A stretch of 43,446 nucleotides of DNA, taken from IMG/VR virus record IMGVR_UViG_3300046454_000123, positions 1 through 43,446 of that record. The stretch is one strand, 5' to 3'. Both the position numbers and the translations under genes were made by a program. Below the pieces are notes generated by a model that did no database searches, had not been told where the DNA came from, and saw only the letters and a program-made list of their open reading frames with translations. Positions 22,089-30,301 of this stretch are shown in pieces (positions within the stretch are counted from its first letter, which is position 1; each line of letters begins with the position of its first letter). The DNA is from a virus.

Positions 22089-22453
22089 TAAGTATTCCCC
22101 GAGTTTGCGATGTAACCTAACGCCGAAAGGCTCACGGTCGTCACGCTGTCTAAGGTCTGCATCTGAAATGCTTTATTTTCACCACAGGGCAGCGGCGGAT
22201 CGAGAGGAACCACAATCGCCCCGCCTGCTGCTGGAGCGGGAACCGGCCCCCATATCTTCGTTGTTCCGCTATACAGATTGATCCCCGTTTTCGAAGTCGC
22301 GTTGCTGTTGTCGACAACCAGCGCCGTTACCATCAAAGCGAGTCCAGGCCCAGGCGCAGCGATAACCTGGGTCCGCGTCGTGTCTGTTACGCTCGCGAAT
22401 CCCGAGGCTATGCCGCCTGTTGCCTTCGATGGTGTTGCGCCATGACCGTACAT
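22088..22453 (-). CDS. 121-aa hypothetical virion protein
   Basis: A small beta-rich protein with Gly/Pro/Ala turns (GPVPAPAAGGAIVVPLDPPL, then CGENKAFQMQTL). It overlaps the glycosyltransferase stop and the LamG start by single bases. The composition suits a virion decoration or adaptor protein. No family is recognised. Confidence 0.55.
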   Translation of the reverse strand: MYGHGATPSKATGGIASGFASVTDTTRTQVIAAPGPGLALMVTALVVDNSNATSKTGINLYSGTTKIWGPVPAPAAGGAIVVPLDPPLPCGENKAFQMQTLDSVTTVSLSALGYIANSGNT

Positions 22454-23241
22454 TAATGCTCCTGAAGTATCAGCGTGTTTGCGGCTATAGGTGCTGCAAT
22501 CTTTGGTTTAACCGCAATCAGTGAAGACGGAGGAGCTGCAGCCGGAATGATGATCTTTTCATCACCGCGAATGACTGCCGTATACCACTCCAGCGTTTTT
22601 TCGTCCTGAACCGCACGCAAGCCGTAATGCGCGACATGCACCACGCTGGTATCGAGATCGCACCAGATTTTGAATCCCGCGTCATATACCTTGTCGCAGA
22701 AGTCGAAGTCTTCGGACGATTGCTGATATGATCCGTCTTCCGTCCTCCGCGTCGTCACTTCCCACCACGGATCAGGAATGGCTTCCAGCACGCGCCGATG
22801 GATCAGCATGCCGCCGCCACCAGTCGCGCCCGCGAGGACTAATCCACTCTCTCCACGTCTCAAGAAGCGCCACGGCTTCAGGCCGTTACTGCCGCCGCGC
22901 TCATAGACCAGCGGACAATGCGGCGCTTTCTTTTCCAGGCAGAGCGGCGTCACCACGTCTTTCTTGTGGGCGAGCAGATTAAGCAAGGTTTCCTGGGGAT
23001 AAATCTGATCGTCATTGACCAACCAGAACCATTCACAATCGCTTTTCAGGAACATCCGCGCCAGATCGTTCTGGAGGTTTGCAATATAGATCCCGAATAG
23101 GCGTTGCCGGATCGTATAGGGCGGACAGATGACGCGCTCAAAATTGCCCTCAAAGTCCGAGTAGCGGGCCAATTCACCGCATGGTATGGCGATAAAGACC
23201 TTTTCCGTCATCTTCTGGACGGCATCAATATCAATGTTCAT
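22453..23241 (-). CDS. GT-A-fold glycosyltransferase
   Basis: A 262-aa protein. After a short beta strand (VFIAIPCGE) it has the phage GT-A pattern: ARMFLKSDCEWFWLVNDDQI, where NDD (76-78) takes the place of the metal-binding DxD, then LLAHKKDVVTPLCLEK, GATGGGGMLIHRRVLE and SEDFDFCDKV. It would transfer a sugar from a nucleotide sugar. It is coupled by ATGA to a methyltransferase gene, inside the virion block. Targets could be virion proteins or host surface glycan; the sequence does not decide. Confidence 0.75.
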   Translation of the reverse strand: MNIDIDAVQKMTEKVFIAIPCGELARYSDFEGNFERVICPPYTIRQRLFGIYIANLQNDLARMFLKSDCEWFWLVNDDQIYPQETLLNLLAHKKDVVTPLCLEKKAPHCPLVYERGGSNGLKPWRFLRRGESGLVLAGATGGGGMLIHRRVLEAIPDPWWEVTTRRTEDGSYQQSSEDFDFCDKVYDAGFKIWCDLDTSVVHVAHYGLRAVQDEKTLEWYTAVIRGDEKIIIPAAAPPSSLIAVKPKIAAPIAANTLILQEH

Positions 23242-23858
23242 AATTTTTGGATGGCATACTGATGGCCCACGACCAATGTTTTAATTTGAGAATTGAATAT
23301 GCTGGTAAATGCATCAATGGCGATCTTTGGCCGATTCAGCAAGTCGGCATTGAGACTCCAAAGGTAATCATCGAATACGAGAACCCCGCCTGTTTTCAAA
23401 AGCGGCCAAGCCATCACCGCATCAGTCAGCGTATGATGGGCCTCGTGGCCCGCATCCACATAAACGAAGTCGAACGTGCCAGCATGTCCTCCCGAAATCA
23501 ATTCCGCCATGCCCGACACCGTGTTACTGCGAAATGTCAGAACATGCTGCGATTCTTGTTTCGCAATCGCGACGTTCTCTTTGAATCTGGCGAATGCTCC
23601 AGTGATGACATCTTTAGCGATTGAATTAATGAATTCCGGGCTACCCTCCCAAGTATCAATGCAATAGAGCGACCCGGAACCCGAGAGCATATGGCGAAGC
23701 ATCCAACATGCGGATGCTCCCTCGAATGAGCCCAACTCAAGGAACTTATCCCGGCCTGGAAGTAGCTCCATGAGCTGCTCCCAGACCGGAATATGTTGCT
23801 CAAACCAATTGACGCTAAACGTCTCGCACTTAGGCGCGGTCACAGTTTCGGTCTGCAT
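23238..23858 (-). CDS. Class I SAM-dependent methyltransferase (Methyltransf_24-like)
   Basis: A 206-aa Rossmann methyltransferase: motif I FLELGSFEGASACWML, the acidic strand YCIDTW for the SAM ribose, and FDFVYVDAGHEAHHTLTDA, then GGVLVFDDYLW. This subtype is frequent beside sugar-modifying genes. Coupled to the glycosyltransferase, it suggests a small glycan-decorating pair, for example methylating a sugar that is then added or exposed. The substrate is unknown. It lacks a signal peptide. Confidence 0.8.
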   Translation of the reverse strand: MQTETVTAPKCETFSVNWFEQHIPVWEQLMELLPGRDKFLELGSFEGASACWMLRHMLSGSGSLYCIDTWEGSPEFINSIAKDVITGAFARFKENVAIAKQESQHVLTFRSNTVSGMAELISGGHAGTFDFVYVDAGHEAHHTLTDAVMAWPLLKTGGVLVFDDYLWSLNADLLNRPKIAIDAFTSIFNSQIKTLVVGHQYAIQKL

Positions 23859-23867
23859 ACCGCACTC

Positions 23868-24533
23868 CTACGCGAGCACTTCTTCCCATGTCAGCGAGAT
23901 TTCCGTTGCAGCGCCGGGGGCTGTGTCACCCGAAAGGAATAACATCGCGCCCGGTGGAACAATGACATCGCCGTCAAATTCGTCCACCAGCATTGGGAAT
24001 ACGGCAGCCGTGGTTGCCAGCGGAGCGCCCCATGATGCGCCGAACATGCGGAGCAATGTAGGAGCGCCGACGAGTGCGCAGGTCGAAATCACGCGCATCG
24101 GTGAATTGGAATTATTCGCCTGCCCTAGGAGTCGCCCAGAATTGACGTTGGTCGTAAACGTCGCCGTAGATAGTGGCGATGTTCCCGCCACATCTCCAGA
24201 GAGATTCACTTTAAAGCCCCACTGCAAGGCACAAACGGTGCCGGTCGCGCCAACAAATCCGACGCGGGCCTTGGTCGGTACGAGCAATTTGCCGGATGCC
24301 GGCGGGTTCAGGATGCCGAAGGTCTGTGTGGTGGAACCGGAGGTAGTCAAGGTGACACCACCAGTCGGCGTGCAATAGTGATACACGTTTCCACGATAGT
24401 TCGACGTGTAATACTTGCCATGAAGTTCAGAAACCAACTGCTCTCCCTGTTTGCCCATGAGGATGGCAACGGGAGAAATGGAATCCGGAATGCTTTGCGT
24501 TGGATTCGAAACGATACCTGTGTTCAGAGCCAT
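23868..24533 (-). CDS. 221-aa virion structural protein
   Basis: A protein beginning MALNTGIVSNPTQSIPDS with the stretch AILMGKQGEQLVSELHGKYY near residues 24-43 and a beta-rich remainder (FDGDVIVPPGAMLFLSG). The N-terminal stretch is one I recall from hypothetical proteins in virion blocks of environmental podoviruses. It probably decorates the capsid or tail. No enzyme motif is seen. Confidence 0.55.
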   Translation of the reverse strand: MALNTGIVSNPTQSIPDSISPVAILMGKQGEQLVSELHGKYYTSNYRGNVYHYCTPTGGVTLTTSGSTTQTFGILNPPASGKLLVPTKARVGFVGATGTVCALQWGFKVNLSGDVAGTSPLSTATFTTNVNSGRLLGQANNSNSPMRVISTCALVGAPTLLRMFGASWGAPLATTAAVFPMLVDEFDGDVIVPPGAMLFLSGDTAPGAATEISLTWEEVLA

Positions 24534-24542
24534 TGTCGTTGT

Positions 24543-25007
24543 TTACCTTTCAAATAGAGTTGGATCGTCATACAGCACGTCGGCCCTTAACTTATCAGGG
24601 TCGTCCATGTCGGGAATTCCTCCGAATCCAGCCTGCAAAATCAGGGTCATGACGCGGAGTTCAGCAATGATCGCCTTGCCATATTCCATTAAGCCAAGGA
24701 GATATTGTTCCGTTGGGGCCGGTTGGCCGTAGAAGACGGGATTGCCCACCACCGTAAACGGTCGCTCGACAACCGCGCCGGAGGGACTCGTCAGCGTTGC
24801 ATTATCGGCTCCGATGGTGCCGATGGAAAACACGGGTTGGATGTCCGTAAGATTCCAATTGGACCCATCGGCTAAATAAACCTGCTTCGTGTTGGCTTCG
24901 ATGTACCAAGAGCCCGCAACTGGTTGAGGCTTGGTGTCCGTATCGAATAGACCGATATAAACCTGCGATTGCGAGGGAAGAAGTTGAACGTTGATAGGCG
25001 TTGTCAT
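24543..25007 (-). CDS. 154-aa hypothetical head/tail-region protein
   Basis: The N-terminal half is beta-rich (VYIGLFDTD, SWYIEANTKQVYLADG) and the C-terminal half helical (EQYLLGLMEYGKAIIAELRV), ending in an acidic Pro/Asp tail. It lies 3 nt from the gp4-like gene. A head-tail connector or neck role is possible from position. No family is recognised. Confidence 0.55.
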   Translation of the reverse strand: MTTPINVQLLPSQSQVYIGLFDTDTKPQPVAGSWYIEANTKQVYLADGSNWNLTDIQPVFSIGTIGADNATLTSPSGAVVERPFTVVGNPVFYGQPAPTEQYLLGLMEYGKAIIAELRVMTLILQAGFGGIPDMDDPDKLRADVLYDDPTLFER

Positions 25008-25010
25008 AAT

Positions 25011-25787
25011 TTATCCTGGGAGCCTCGTCAGCCAGTTGAACCCGGACGGCCTGCCTTGCGCTCCTCCGGTGGTGTCAATCTTCGGTGGTGGTACGTTCAC
25101 GCTCTGAATATCCGCCCTTGCCGCGCGTGCCATTGAAGTAATCCAGGCGATATCGGACTTCTTGGGGAATGATCCATAGAGCCATTCCGCAATGGTGAAG
25201 GTCAGCGCCGCATCGTAGCCATCAGCGAATGGGATTGGCGTGGTCAGATCGTCAGCGGAGACCTCTAAAAGCTGATCCCACCATGACAAATCGAGCTGAT
25301 AGGTTGTCGCTGTCGGGAAACTCGGCCAAGGGCGCAGCGTCCCATTGAGCGTGCCGCCTCCGGGCCGAATGTAATACAGCGTATTCGGGAAGGTTGCCGG
25401 TAAGGCCGGAATCGTAATCAGCACCCACTGGTCTTGGTTGATAACGGCCAGAGGTAACTGCACATTCGGGCCGCTTAAACCCGTCATGACGATCTGAGCG
25501 GCTAAGATTGAGGCCGGAGCATTGCCGCGGGAGACAACGAAATCGGGAGTCGGCACGTTATCTGTTGCCCCGATCGTATAAGTCTGCTTCGCTGTGCCAA
25601 ATGTGAATGCTTCTTCCCGGGTAAACGAGGAGAACCGCCGCCGCGTGTTCCACCTTCCAATGATCTTGTTATAAGTACGCCGGCACAGTTCCGTATCCTC
25701 GGCATTCGGTGCAGATTCCGCCGCACCGAGGATGCCGAGAACCCGCAAGGCGTCCCCAAACAAGTCAATTGGAGCCAGAAGTGGCAT
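25011..25787 (-). CDS. P22 gp4-like tail accessory factor
   Basis: A 258-aa protein whose N-terminal 80 residues follow the gp4-family pattern: DALRVLGILGAAESAP, then RRTYNKIIGRWNTRR and EAFTFGTAKQTYTIG. The middle is beta-rich and the C-terminus helical (DAALTFTIAEWLYG). In P22, gp4 binds the portal ring after packaging and starts the tail tube. Its start overlaps the stop of the coiled-coil gene upstream by one base. The assignment rests on the N-terminal pattern and its place just after the coat region. Confidence 0.7.
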   Translation of the reverse strand: MPLLAPIDLFGDALRVLGILGAAESAPNAEDTELCRRTYNKIIGRWNTRRRFSSFTREEAFTFGTAKQTYTIGATDNVPTPDFVVSRGNAPASILAAQIVMTGLSGPNVQLPLAVINQDQWVLITIPALPATFPNTLYYIRPGGGTLNGTLRPWPSFPTATTYQLDLSWWDQLLEVSADDLTTPIPFADGYDAALTFTIAEWLYGSFPKKSDIAWITSMARAARADIQSVNVPPPKIDTTGGAQGRPSGFNWLTRLPG

Positions 25788-26365
25788 TAGGCTTCAACCA
25801 CCTCGGGAGCTGCAGCACGAGGCTTGCGGCCGGGTTTCTTCCGAACCGTATTGGCGAGCACCTTATCCAGTTTCGTGAGTAATTCGCGATTCTGGGCTTC
25901 GAGTTCACGCACGCGAGCATCGGAACCCGGATTAAAGGAACCCGGGGCCGCGTCTTCATCCTGCGGCAGTCCGCCAATCCCTTCTTTCAGGTTGTGGATT
26001 TCGACGCCCAACTGACCGGCCAATGCGTCATTGTGGACGATCCGAGCCGCGATCAATTGCTGCTCAAGCCGCGTGATTTCCTTCGCTCGATAATTCGCGA
26101 AGTGATCAAAGTTGTAACCGCCCGACTCCGCTTTTCGGAGTTCTTCGGTACTGAATACCTTCAAGTCTCCCTTGGTCGGATGACTGACGACTTTCGGCCA
26201 ATCCAGATGTTCATAATCGGTGGAATACTCCTTGCCGCCGTCTTGACGTGACTTGGTATATTCCTCTAACTCCCGTGGCGTGTGGCAGTAATGCACGTCC
26301 CCGCCTTTGAAGACGGGGACGGCTGGGAGTTGCCCTGAAAAGTTCTGTGCAACGTACTTTCCCAT
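25787..26365 (-). CDS. 192-aa coiled-coil protein with basic tail
   Basis: AAAGGA lies 5 nt before ATG 26365, which replaces a frame start at 26473. The N-terminal part (GKYVAQNFSGQLPAVPVFKG) is followed by a helical coil (EITRLEQQLIAARIVHNDAL, then ELEAQNRELLTKLDKVL) and ends in a basic KKPGRKPRAAAP tail that may touch DNA. It sits between the signal-peptide protein and the gp4-like gene. It could be a minor capsid or completion factor. Confidence 0.55.
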   Translation of the reverse strand: MGKYVAQNFSGQLPAVPVFKGGDVHYCHTPRELEEYTKSRQDGGKEYSTDYEHLDWPKVVSHPTKGDLKVFSTEELRKAESGGYNFDHFANYRAKEITRLEQQLIAARIVHNDALAGQLGVEIHNLKEGIGGLPQDEDAAPGSFNPGSDARVRELEAQNRELLTKLDKVLANTVRKKPGRKPRAAAPEVVEA

Positions 26366-26375
26366 AAATCCTTTC

Positions 26376-27446
26376 TTAGTAAAGACAGGCGATTGGGCCT
26401 TGATCCGCCGTGAATGTCGTCGGTACGGTAGTGGCGGCCACGGTCCCAAATACGCTGGTTGTGACTCCAGCAACCAAGTTGTTAAATGTGGAAGCCGCGA
26501 CCATGCGGAGGCCGTTCGCGTCTGCCGTGTCGTCTTGGAGTGCGACGACGTAATAAGCAGGGCCTACCACGAAGCGAGCCGCTGTAAAGGCGATCGCCTG
26601 AAAAGCATCATTTCCCGTTGCCGCGGTTCCGGCGACTGCGGAATTGCTCATGAGATTTCCGCCGCTATCCTTCAGAATGACAATCTTCTTGGACCCCGTA
26701 TCTACGGCTGAACCGTTGAGCTGCGTAATGCCAGTGACCCACATGGTATAAGGCACAAAGATACTTGCCGTGTACTCGGAGGTCGTGGACGCCGTGATGC
26801 TGGTTCCGAACGATCCATAAGCCACAGAGCCTATCGGAACCGTGCAAGCTCCAATCAAATACGGCTGTCCGGGCGAATCCGGCAGCGTTCCGGCAACCCA
26901 TTTGCCGCCATCGCAGTCAATGCTGTAGCCGTAGGAACCGCCCGCGCCCACCGGACCCGCCGTGACAAAGAACACAGGGAGGATCACGTTATTGGAGCGA
27001 GTACAGGAGCCCGTGGGCAGAGAACCCACGAAGGTTGCGCCTGTGACTCCGGCACCCACGGCAGGACTTCCGACCTGAGAACTGATCGTGCCAGTTGCCG
27101 GGTTGAACGTGCCAACAACACCGCAGATAATGGTCGCGCCCGAGGCGTGCGCTGAACCGAATCCCTGAATATTGCGCTGTATGGTTAATGTCGTTGAGGA
27201 AATCGACCGCAGGCGCATCAATTCCTGATCCACGAGGCAATCCACCTGCCCCACGGAGGCAGACGAGGCAACGATGCCCGTCGCACTGGAAACCGTGAGA
27301 ACGCAGGTTGCGCCCTGGCAGTTATTCGGCGAAACCATTGCAGCGGAAAGGGTCGTGCGGACAGGCTGAGACTGTCCAAAACTGGGCGGCGCAATGACCA
27401 AAGCCAGCGCCACTGTCAAGAGAAGCGTTTTCATCCATCGAGTCAT
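26376..27446 (-). CDS. Signal-peptide-bearing virion-region protein
   Basis: A 356-aa protein with AAGGAG upstream of ATG 27446. Residues 1-25 are a Sec signal peptide (MKTLLLTVALALVIAPPSFG-Q). The rest is beta-rich with six or more Cys (for example NNCQGATCVL and SYGYSIDCDGG) and fibre-like strand repeats. It lies directly after the coat gene, where phages usually encode decoration or head-completion proteins, yet it looks exported. It might be a host-surface protein expressed late, or a virion fibre using the same signal-peptide feature as the tail genes. Confidence 0.6.
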   Translation of the reverse strand: MTRWMKTLLLTVALALVIAPPSFGQSQPVRTTLSAAMVSPNNCQGATCVLTVSSATGIVASSASVGQVDCLVDQELMRLRSISSTTLTIQRNIQGFGSAHASGATIICGVVGTFNPATGTISSQVGSPAVGAGVTGATFVGSLPTGSCTRSNNVILPVFFVTAGPVGAGGSYGYSIDCDGGKWVAGTLPDSPGQPYLIGACTVPIGSVAYGSFGTSITASTTSEYTASIFVPYTMWVTGITQLNGSAVDTGSKKIVILKDSGGNLMSNSAVAGTAATGNDAFQAIAFTAARFVVGPAYYVVALQDDTADANGLRMVAASTFNNLVAGVTTSVFGTVAATTVPTTFTADQGPIACLY

Positions 27447-27472
27447 TTCAAAGTCTCCTTAAAGTGTATTGA

Positions 27473-27490
27473 GGGAGGCCGAAGCCTCCC
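27473..27490 (-). promoter_or_regulatory. UUCG-tetraloop hairpin after the coat gene
   Basis: On the minus-strand RNA GGGAGGC and GCCTCCC pair perfectly around a TTCG loop closed by C-G, an exceptionally stable tetraloop. It starts 11 nt after the coat stop codon. No T-run follows, so it is more likely an mRNA 3'-end stabiliser or processing site than a terminator. Confidence 0.6.
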
Positions 27491-27501
27491 CGCTGGTTGT
27501 C

Positions 27502-28764
27502 TTATGCCGCTGAACCAATCAAACATGCGCAACGATCCCCGTAGGCATTACCGAAGCCCACGAGAGAGTCAAAGCGGTTGATCCATCGACGTTCGACCGG
27601 ATCAAAGGCGCGAACGAAGGCCATCGCCAGCCCTGTTTCCTCGTCCTGATGCTGCGCTGCGATCTCCACGCTGGATTCCTTCGGGTTCGCAATCTTAGCG
27701 CCCGCCATGAAGAACGCCTGATCGTTGAGGGCGACTCCGAGCACACCGGATTTCGCGGCCGCGTTCGAGATAGTCGTCCCCGGCCACATCGTCACTAACG
27801 CCTGATCTCCCGGCAGGGAATCCACGTTTTGATAAGGTGAACCGGGGCCGATGATGGACGGGTAGATGCTCAACGTCGCCGCTGAACTCGCTGCCGTCGT
27901 CGCTGCCATGACCTTGAACTGCTTCAAGCGGTTCGTACTCAACAGCGTCATGGGGTTGACGTTGTAGACTGAAGCAATGTTGAAGATATCGCCCGCCTTG
28001 AAGGTGTCGCCCGTGACGGCCACAATCAGAAGAGAAGATCCCGTCTGACCGGCGCCCGACACTTTAAGATTCGCCTGTGTCGCCCAAACGCCCGTAGTGA
28101 ACGACCGCAGCGACATGGAGGTAAACCAGTCCGCATTGGCGTATTCACCGACATAGCCACGTTTCCACTGGCGGGAGATGTCCGCGCCGGGATTGAAGTA
28201 GGCAATCGACGCCGCGATGGCGTTTTCCTGCATCTGCGGGGTGACAAACATGCCGTACTTCTCGGAGGCATCAAGTCCAGCGTTTTCCCACAATCGCGTT
28301 GTGGCACCGCTGAAGGTCTGCATCGAGGTTGGCGTGGTGCCGAGTGCGCCCGTGACGTTGTTCGTATTCAGGAACACGAAGAGGGAGAAGCGCGATTCGG
28401 CTTCCTGCGCCATCTTCCTCATGGCCGGCATGAGGTACTGTTTCGAGATTTCCGATTCCGACCGCTCCAGCTTCAGAGCGCGTTCAAGCGAATCCCACTC
28501 GAAACCAATCTGCATCCACTGATCGAGCGTGATGTTCGTATTGATGCGGTTGATCGCCTGCGGATTGTAGGTCTGACCATCCGTCACCGTGAACAACTGT
28601 GGATACTTCACGCGGACGGTTTCGCCTACCGCAAATTCGCGATCAAATTCTTTCTCGTAATCCCAATTCGCATAACCCGTCAGGGCGAGCATGTTGGTCA
28701 GGAGGCGCAGGCATTCTGGCGCGACCCAATCGGTAAAGACATAACTTCCGGGAACTCCAGCCAT
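27502..28764 (-). CDS. Major capsid protein, P22 coat-like
   Basis: A 420-aa protein, close to the ~430 aa of P22 gp5. The N-terminal arm contains LLTNMLALTGYANWDYEKEF, followed by GETVRVKYPQLFTVTDGQ and the ISKQYLMPAMRKMAQEAES helix typical of P22-fold coats. A telokin-like insertion domain is suggested by the strand-rich stretch SLLIVAVTGDTFKAGDIFNI. The C-terminal part includes HQDEETGLAMAFVRAFDP, a near-universal segment of this family. Its position after the scaffold gene and before the stable hairpin fits high expression. Confidence 0.85.
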   Translation of the reverse strand: MAGVPGSYVFTDWVAPECLRLLTNMLALTGYANWDYEKEFDREFAVGETVRVKYPQLFTVTDGQTYNPQAINRINTNITLDQWMQIGFEWDSLERALKLERSESEISKQYLMPAMRKMAQEAESRFSLFVFLNTNNVTGALGTTPTSMQTFSGATTRLWENAGLDASEKYGMFVTPQMQENAIAASIAYFNPGADISRQWKRGYVGEYANADWFTSMSLRSFTTGVWATQANLKVSGAGQTGSSLLIVAVTGDTFKAGDIFNIASVYNVNPMTLLSTNRLKQFKVMAATTAASSAATLSIYPSIIGPGSPYQNVDSLPGDQALVTMWPGTTISNAAAKSGVLGVALNDQAFFMAGAKIANPKESSVEIAAQHQDEETGLAMAFVRAFDPVERRWINRFDSLVGFGNAYGDRCACLIGSAA

Positions 28765-28775
28765 GTGTTACTCCT

Positions 28776-29933
28776 TCATCGTCCGCGCCGTTGACGTAGA
28801 TCCTGTTCATTACGAAGGCGGTTGTATTCCTTGGTCGCCCCCGGCACTTTGTTTTTGATGTTCTGCAAAGCGCGTTGAATCGGATCCTGTAACGGTTGGG
28901 CCGGTTCGTCTACCGTGACTTCGGCGGACGGACGGGCTGCGGATCGGATGAGTTCTTTAAAAGGTTTTACGGTGGCGGGAGCACCTTCGGCTTTCGCTGA
29001 AACCTTACCGACTTGCAACTTGGCAATTTCCGCCTTGGCGAGTGCCAGCTTCTCTCCATAGAGCATGGCGCGGTCAGGATCGGACTTCACCCACTTCATA
29101 AAGTCGGTGAACGTCGTGAATTGATGTTCACCGGGTATGTGCGTGAGCTCCGCAATCTTCGTTGCAACTTCGAGGTTCTTCCCTAACGCGTAACTCTTGA
29201 GAGCTCCATCCGGCAATGACTGGATATGCGCCATTGCGGCATAAGACACCGGAGTTTGTTCATTAAGGGCGACTTGATCGAAGTCCTTATAAGTCTTGCG
29301 GGCGTCCGATAATTGACCATTCCACTTCTCGGTGGATTGCTGAAACTGCTGGCGCTGCTGTTCGCCAGTAATGCGCTTGTCAAACTGGCGATTGATCCAA
29401 GCCGTATCGTCATCTTTCCACTTCTTAGCGTCGGTGTATTCTGTCGGGTCCGGTCGTGGGTCATCATTGGCAATCTGCGGCTGCTCTTTGACCGTGGCGG
29501 GGGCTGATGGCCCGCTTCCAGCGCGTTCACGCTCATATACTTCGAGCTTGGCCTTGGCTGCGATGAGGTCCCTTTCCAGAGACGACGCTTTTTCGCTGAG
29601 AGAACGGAAATTGCGGTCTTGTCGGGTTCGGGGTTGCTCCTGTGGTTGAGTACCGGGGCCTGGGGCCGGCTCAGTTTCCGCCGTTTTGTCGGCAGCAGGC
29701 GTAACTTTCGCTGAAACCTTACGCTGAATTGCTTCAGCCGCGTCCAGATCGCCGCTCAATTGATAGCGTTCTTTGGCTTTGCCGCTCAGGGCTTTCACTC
29801 GTGAGCCATAAGAGGGCGCTGCGGGCGTTTCCGGGGTTTCCGTGCTAATTTCGGGTGTTTCGACTGTCTCAACAGTCTCGACAGGCGCTATATCAACGAC
29901 TTCTGTCGGTTGGTCTAAAACTTCGTCGCTCAT
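28776..29933 (-). CDS. Scaffolding protein
   Basis: A 385-aa hydrophilic protein rich in Glu, Pro, Gln and Lys. Residues 1-45 are acidic Thr/Glu/Pro repeats (VETVETPEISTETPETP), residues about 110-135 are coiled coil, residues about 160-260 are helical, and the C-terminus is basic (NRLRNEQDLRQRRGR), like the helix-turn-helix with which P22 gp8 binds coat. It sits immediately upstream of the coat gene. Scaffolds direct procapsid assembly and then leave. The assignment is by composition and position. Confidence 0.7.
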   Translation of the reverse strand: MSDEVLDQPTEVVDIAPVETVETVETPEISTETPETPAAPSYGSRVKALSGKAKERYQLSGDLDAAEAIQRKVSAKVTPAADKTAETEPAPGPGTQPQEQPRTRQDRNFRSLSEKASSLERDLIAAKAKLEVYERERAGSGPSAPATVKEQPQIANDDPRPDPTEYTDAKKWKDDDTAWINRQFDKRITGEQQRQQFQQSTEKWNGQLSDARKTYKDFDQVALNEQTPVSYAAMAHIQSLPDGALKSYALGKNLEVATKIAELTHIPGEHQFTTFTDFMKWVKSDPDRAMLYGEKLALAKAEIAKLQVGKVSAKAEGAPATVKPFKELIRSAARPSAEVTVDEPAQPLQDPIQRALQNIKNKVPGATKEYNRLRNEQDLRQRRGR

Positions 29934-30301
29934 TGGATTCCTTCGATAAATAGCTTCTTGTATTGCCGGTCTTCTTCCTCGCGCACAAACTCTTCAGGAG
30001 CATCAATGGCGAGTTGCCGATACCGGATATGCAACATTTCGTGAATGACGGTGGATCGCCGCGAGGCCGTATCTCCAACGGTGAACAGCCAGATTGCCGG
30101 TGGAATACTGTCGAAGTTGGTCACACCGAACGCGGGCTGATAAAAAGGCTGTTGATCGACGTGCTTTACGTCGAAATCCGCGATAATCTCCACCATGTCC
30201 TTAGCCGTCAAATCGTGCGTAGGATGATCCTGGGCGTGCGTTCGGCTCATGTAGGGGGAAATCATCAAGCCAATGATGAAACCGCATAGGAGGCGCTTCA
30301 T
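29930..30301 (-). CDS. Secreted HExxH-motif protein (putative zinc metallopeptidase)
   Basis: A 123-aa protein with a signal peptide (MKRLLCGFIIGLMISPYMS, cleavage near THA-Q) and the sequence TVIHEMLHIRY, a perfect HExxH motif (H87, E88, H91). A Glu cluster 17-19 residues later (E108-E110) could give the third zinc ligand in gluzincin style. The chain is short for a full peptidase but similar to mini-gluzincins. It overlaps the scaffold and ART-like genes by ATGA. Peptidase activity and any role, such as acting in the periplasm, are inference. Confidence 0.55.
   Translation of the reverse strand: MKRLLCGFIIGLMISPYMSRTHAQDHPTHDLTAKDMVEIIADFDVKHVDQQPFYQPAFGVTNFDSIPPAIWLFTVGDTASRRSTVIHEMLHIRYRQLAIDAPEEFVREEEDRQYKKLFIEGIQ

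Noticed and set aside
27473-27490. Rho-independent terminator after the coat gene
   Set aside because: The stem is excellent but the following sequence (TCAATACACTTTAAGG) has no U-run, and a gene with its own AAGGAG follows at once.
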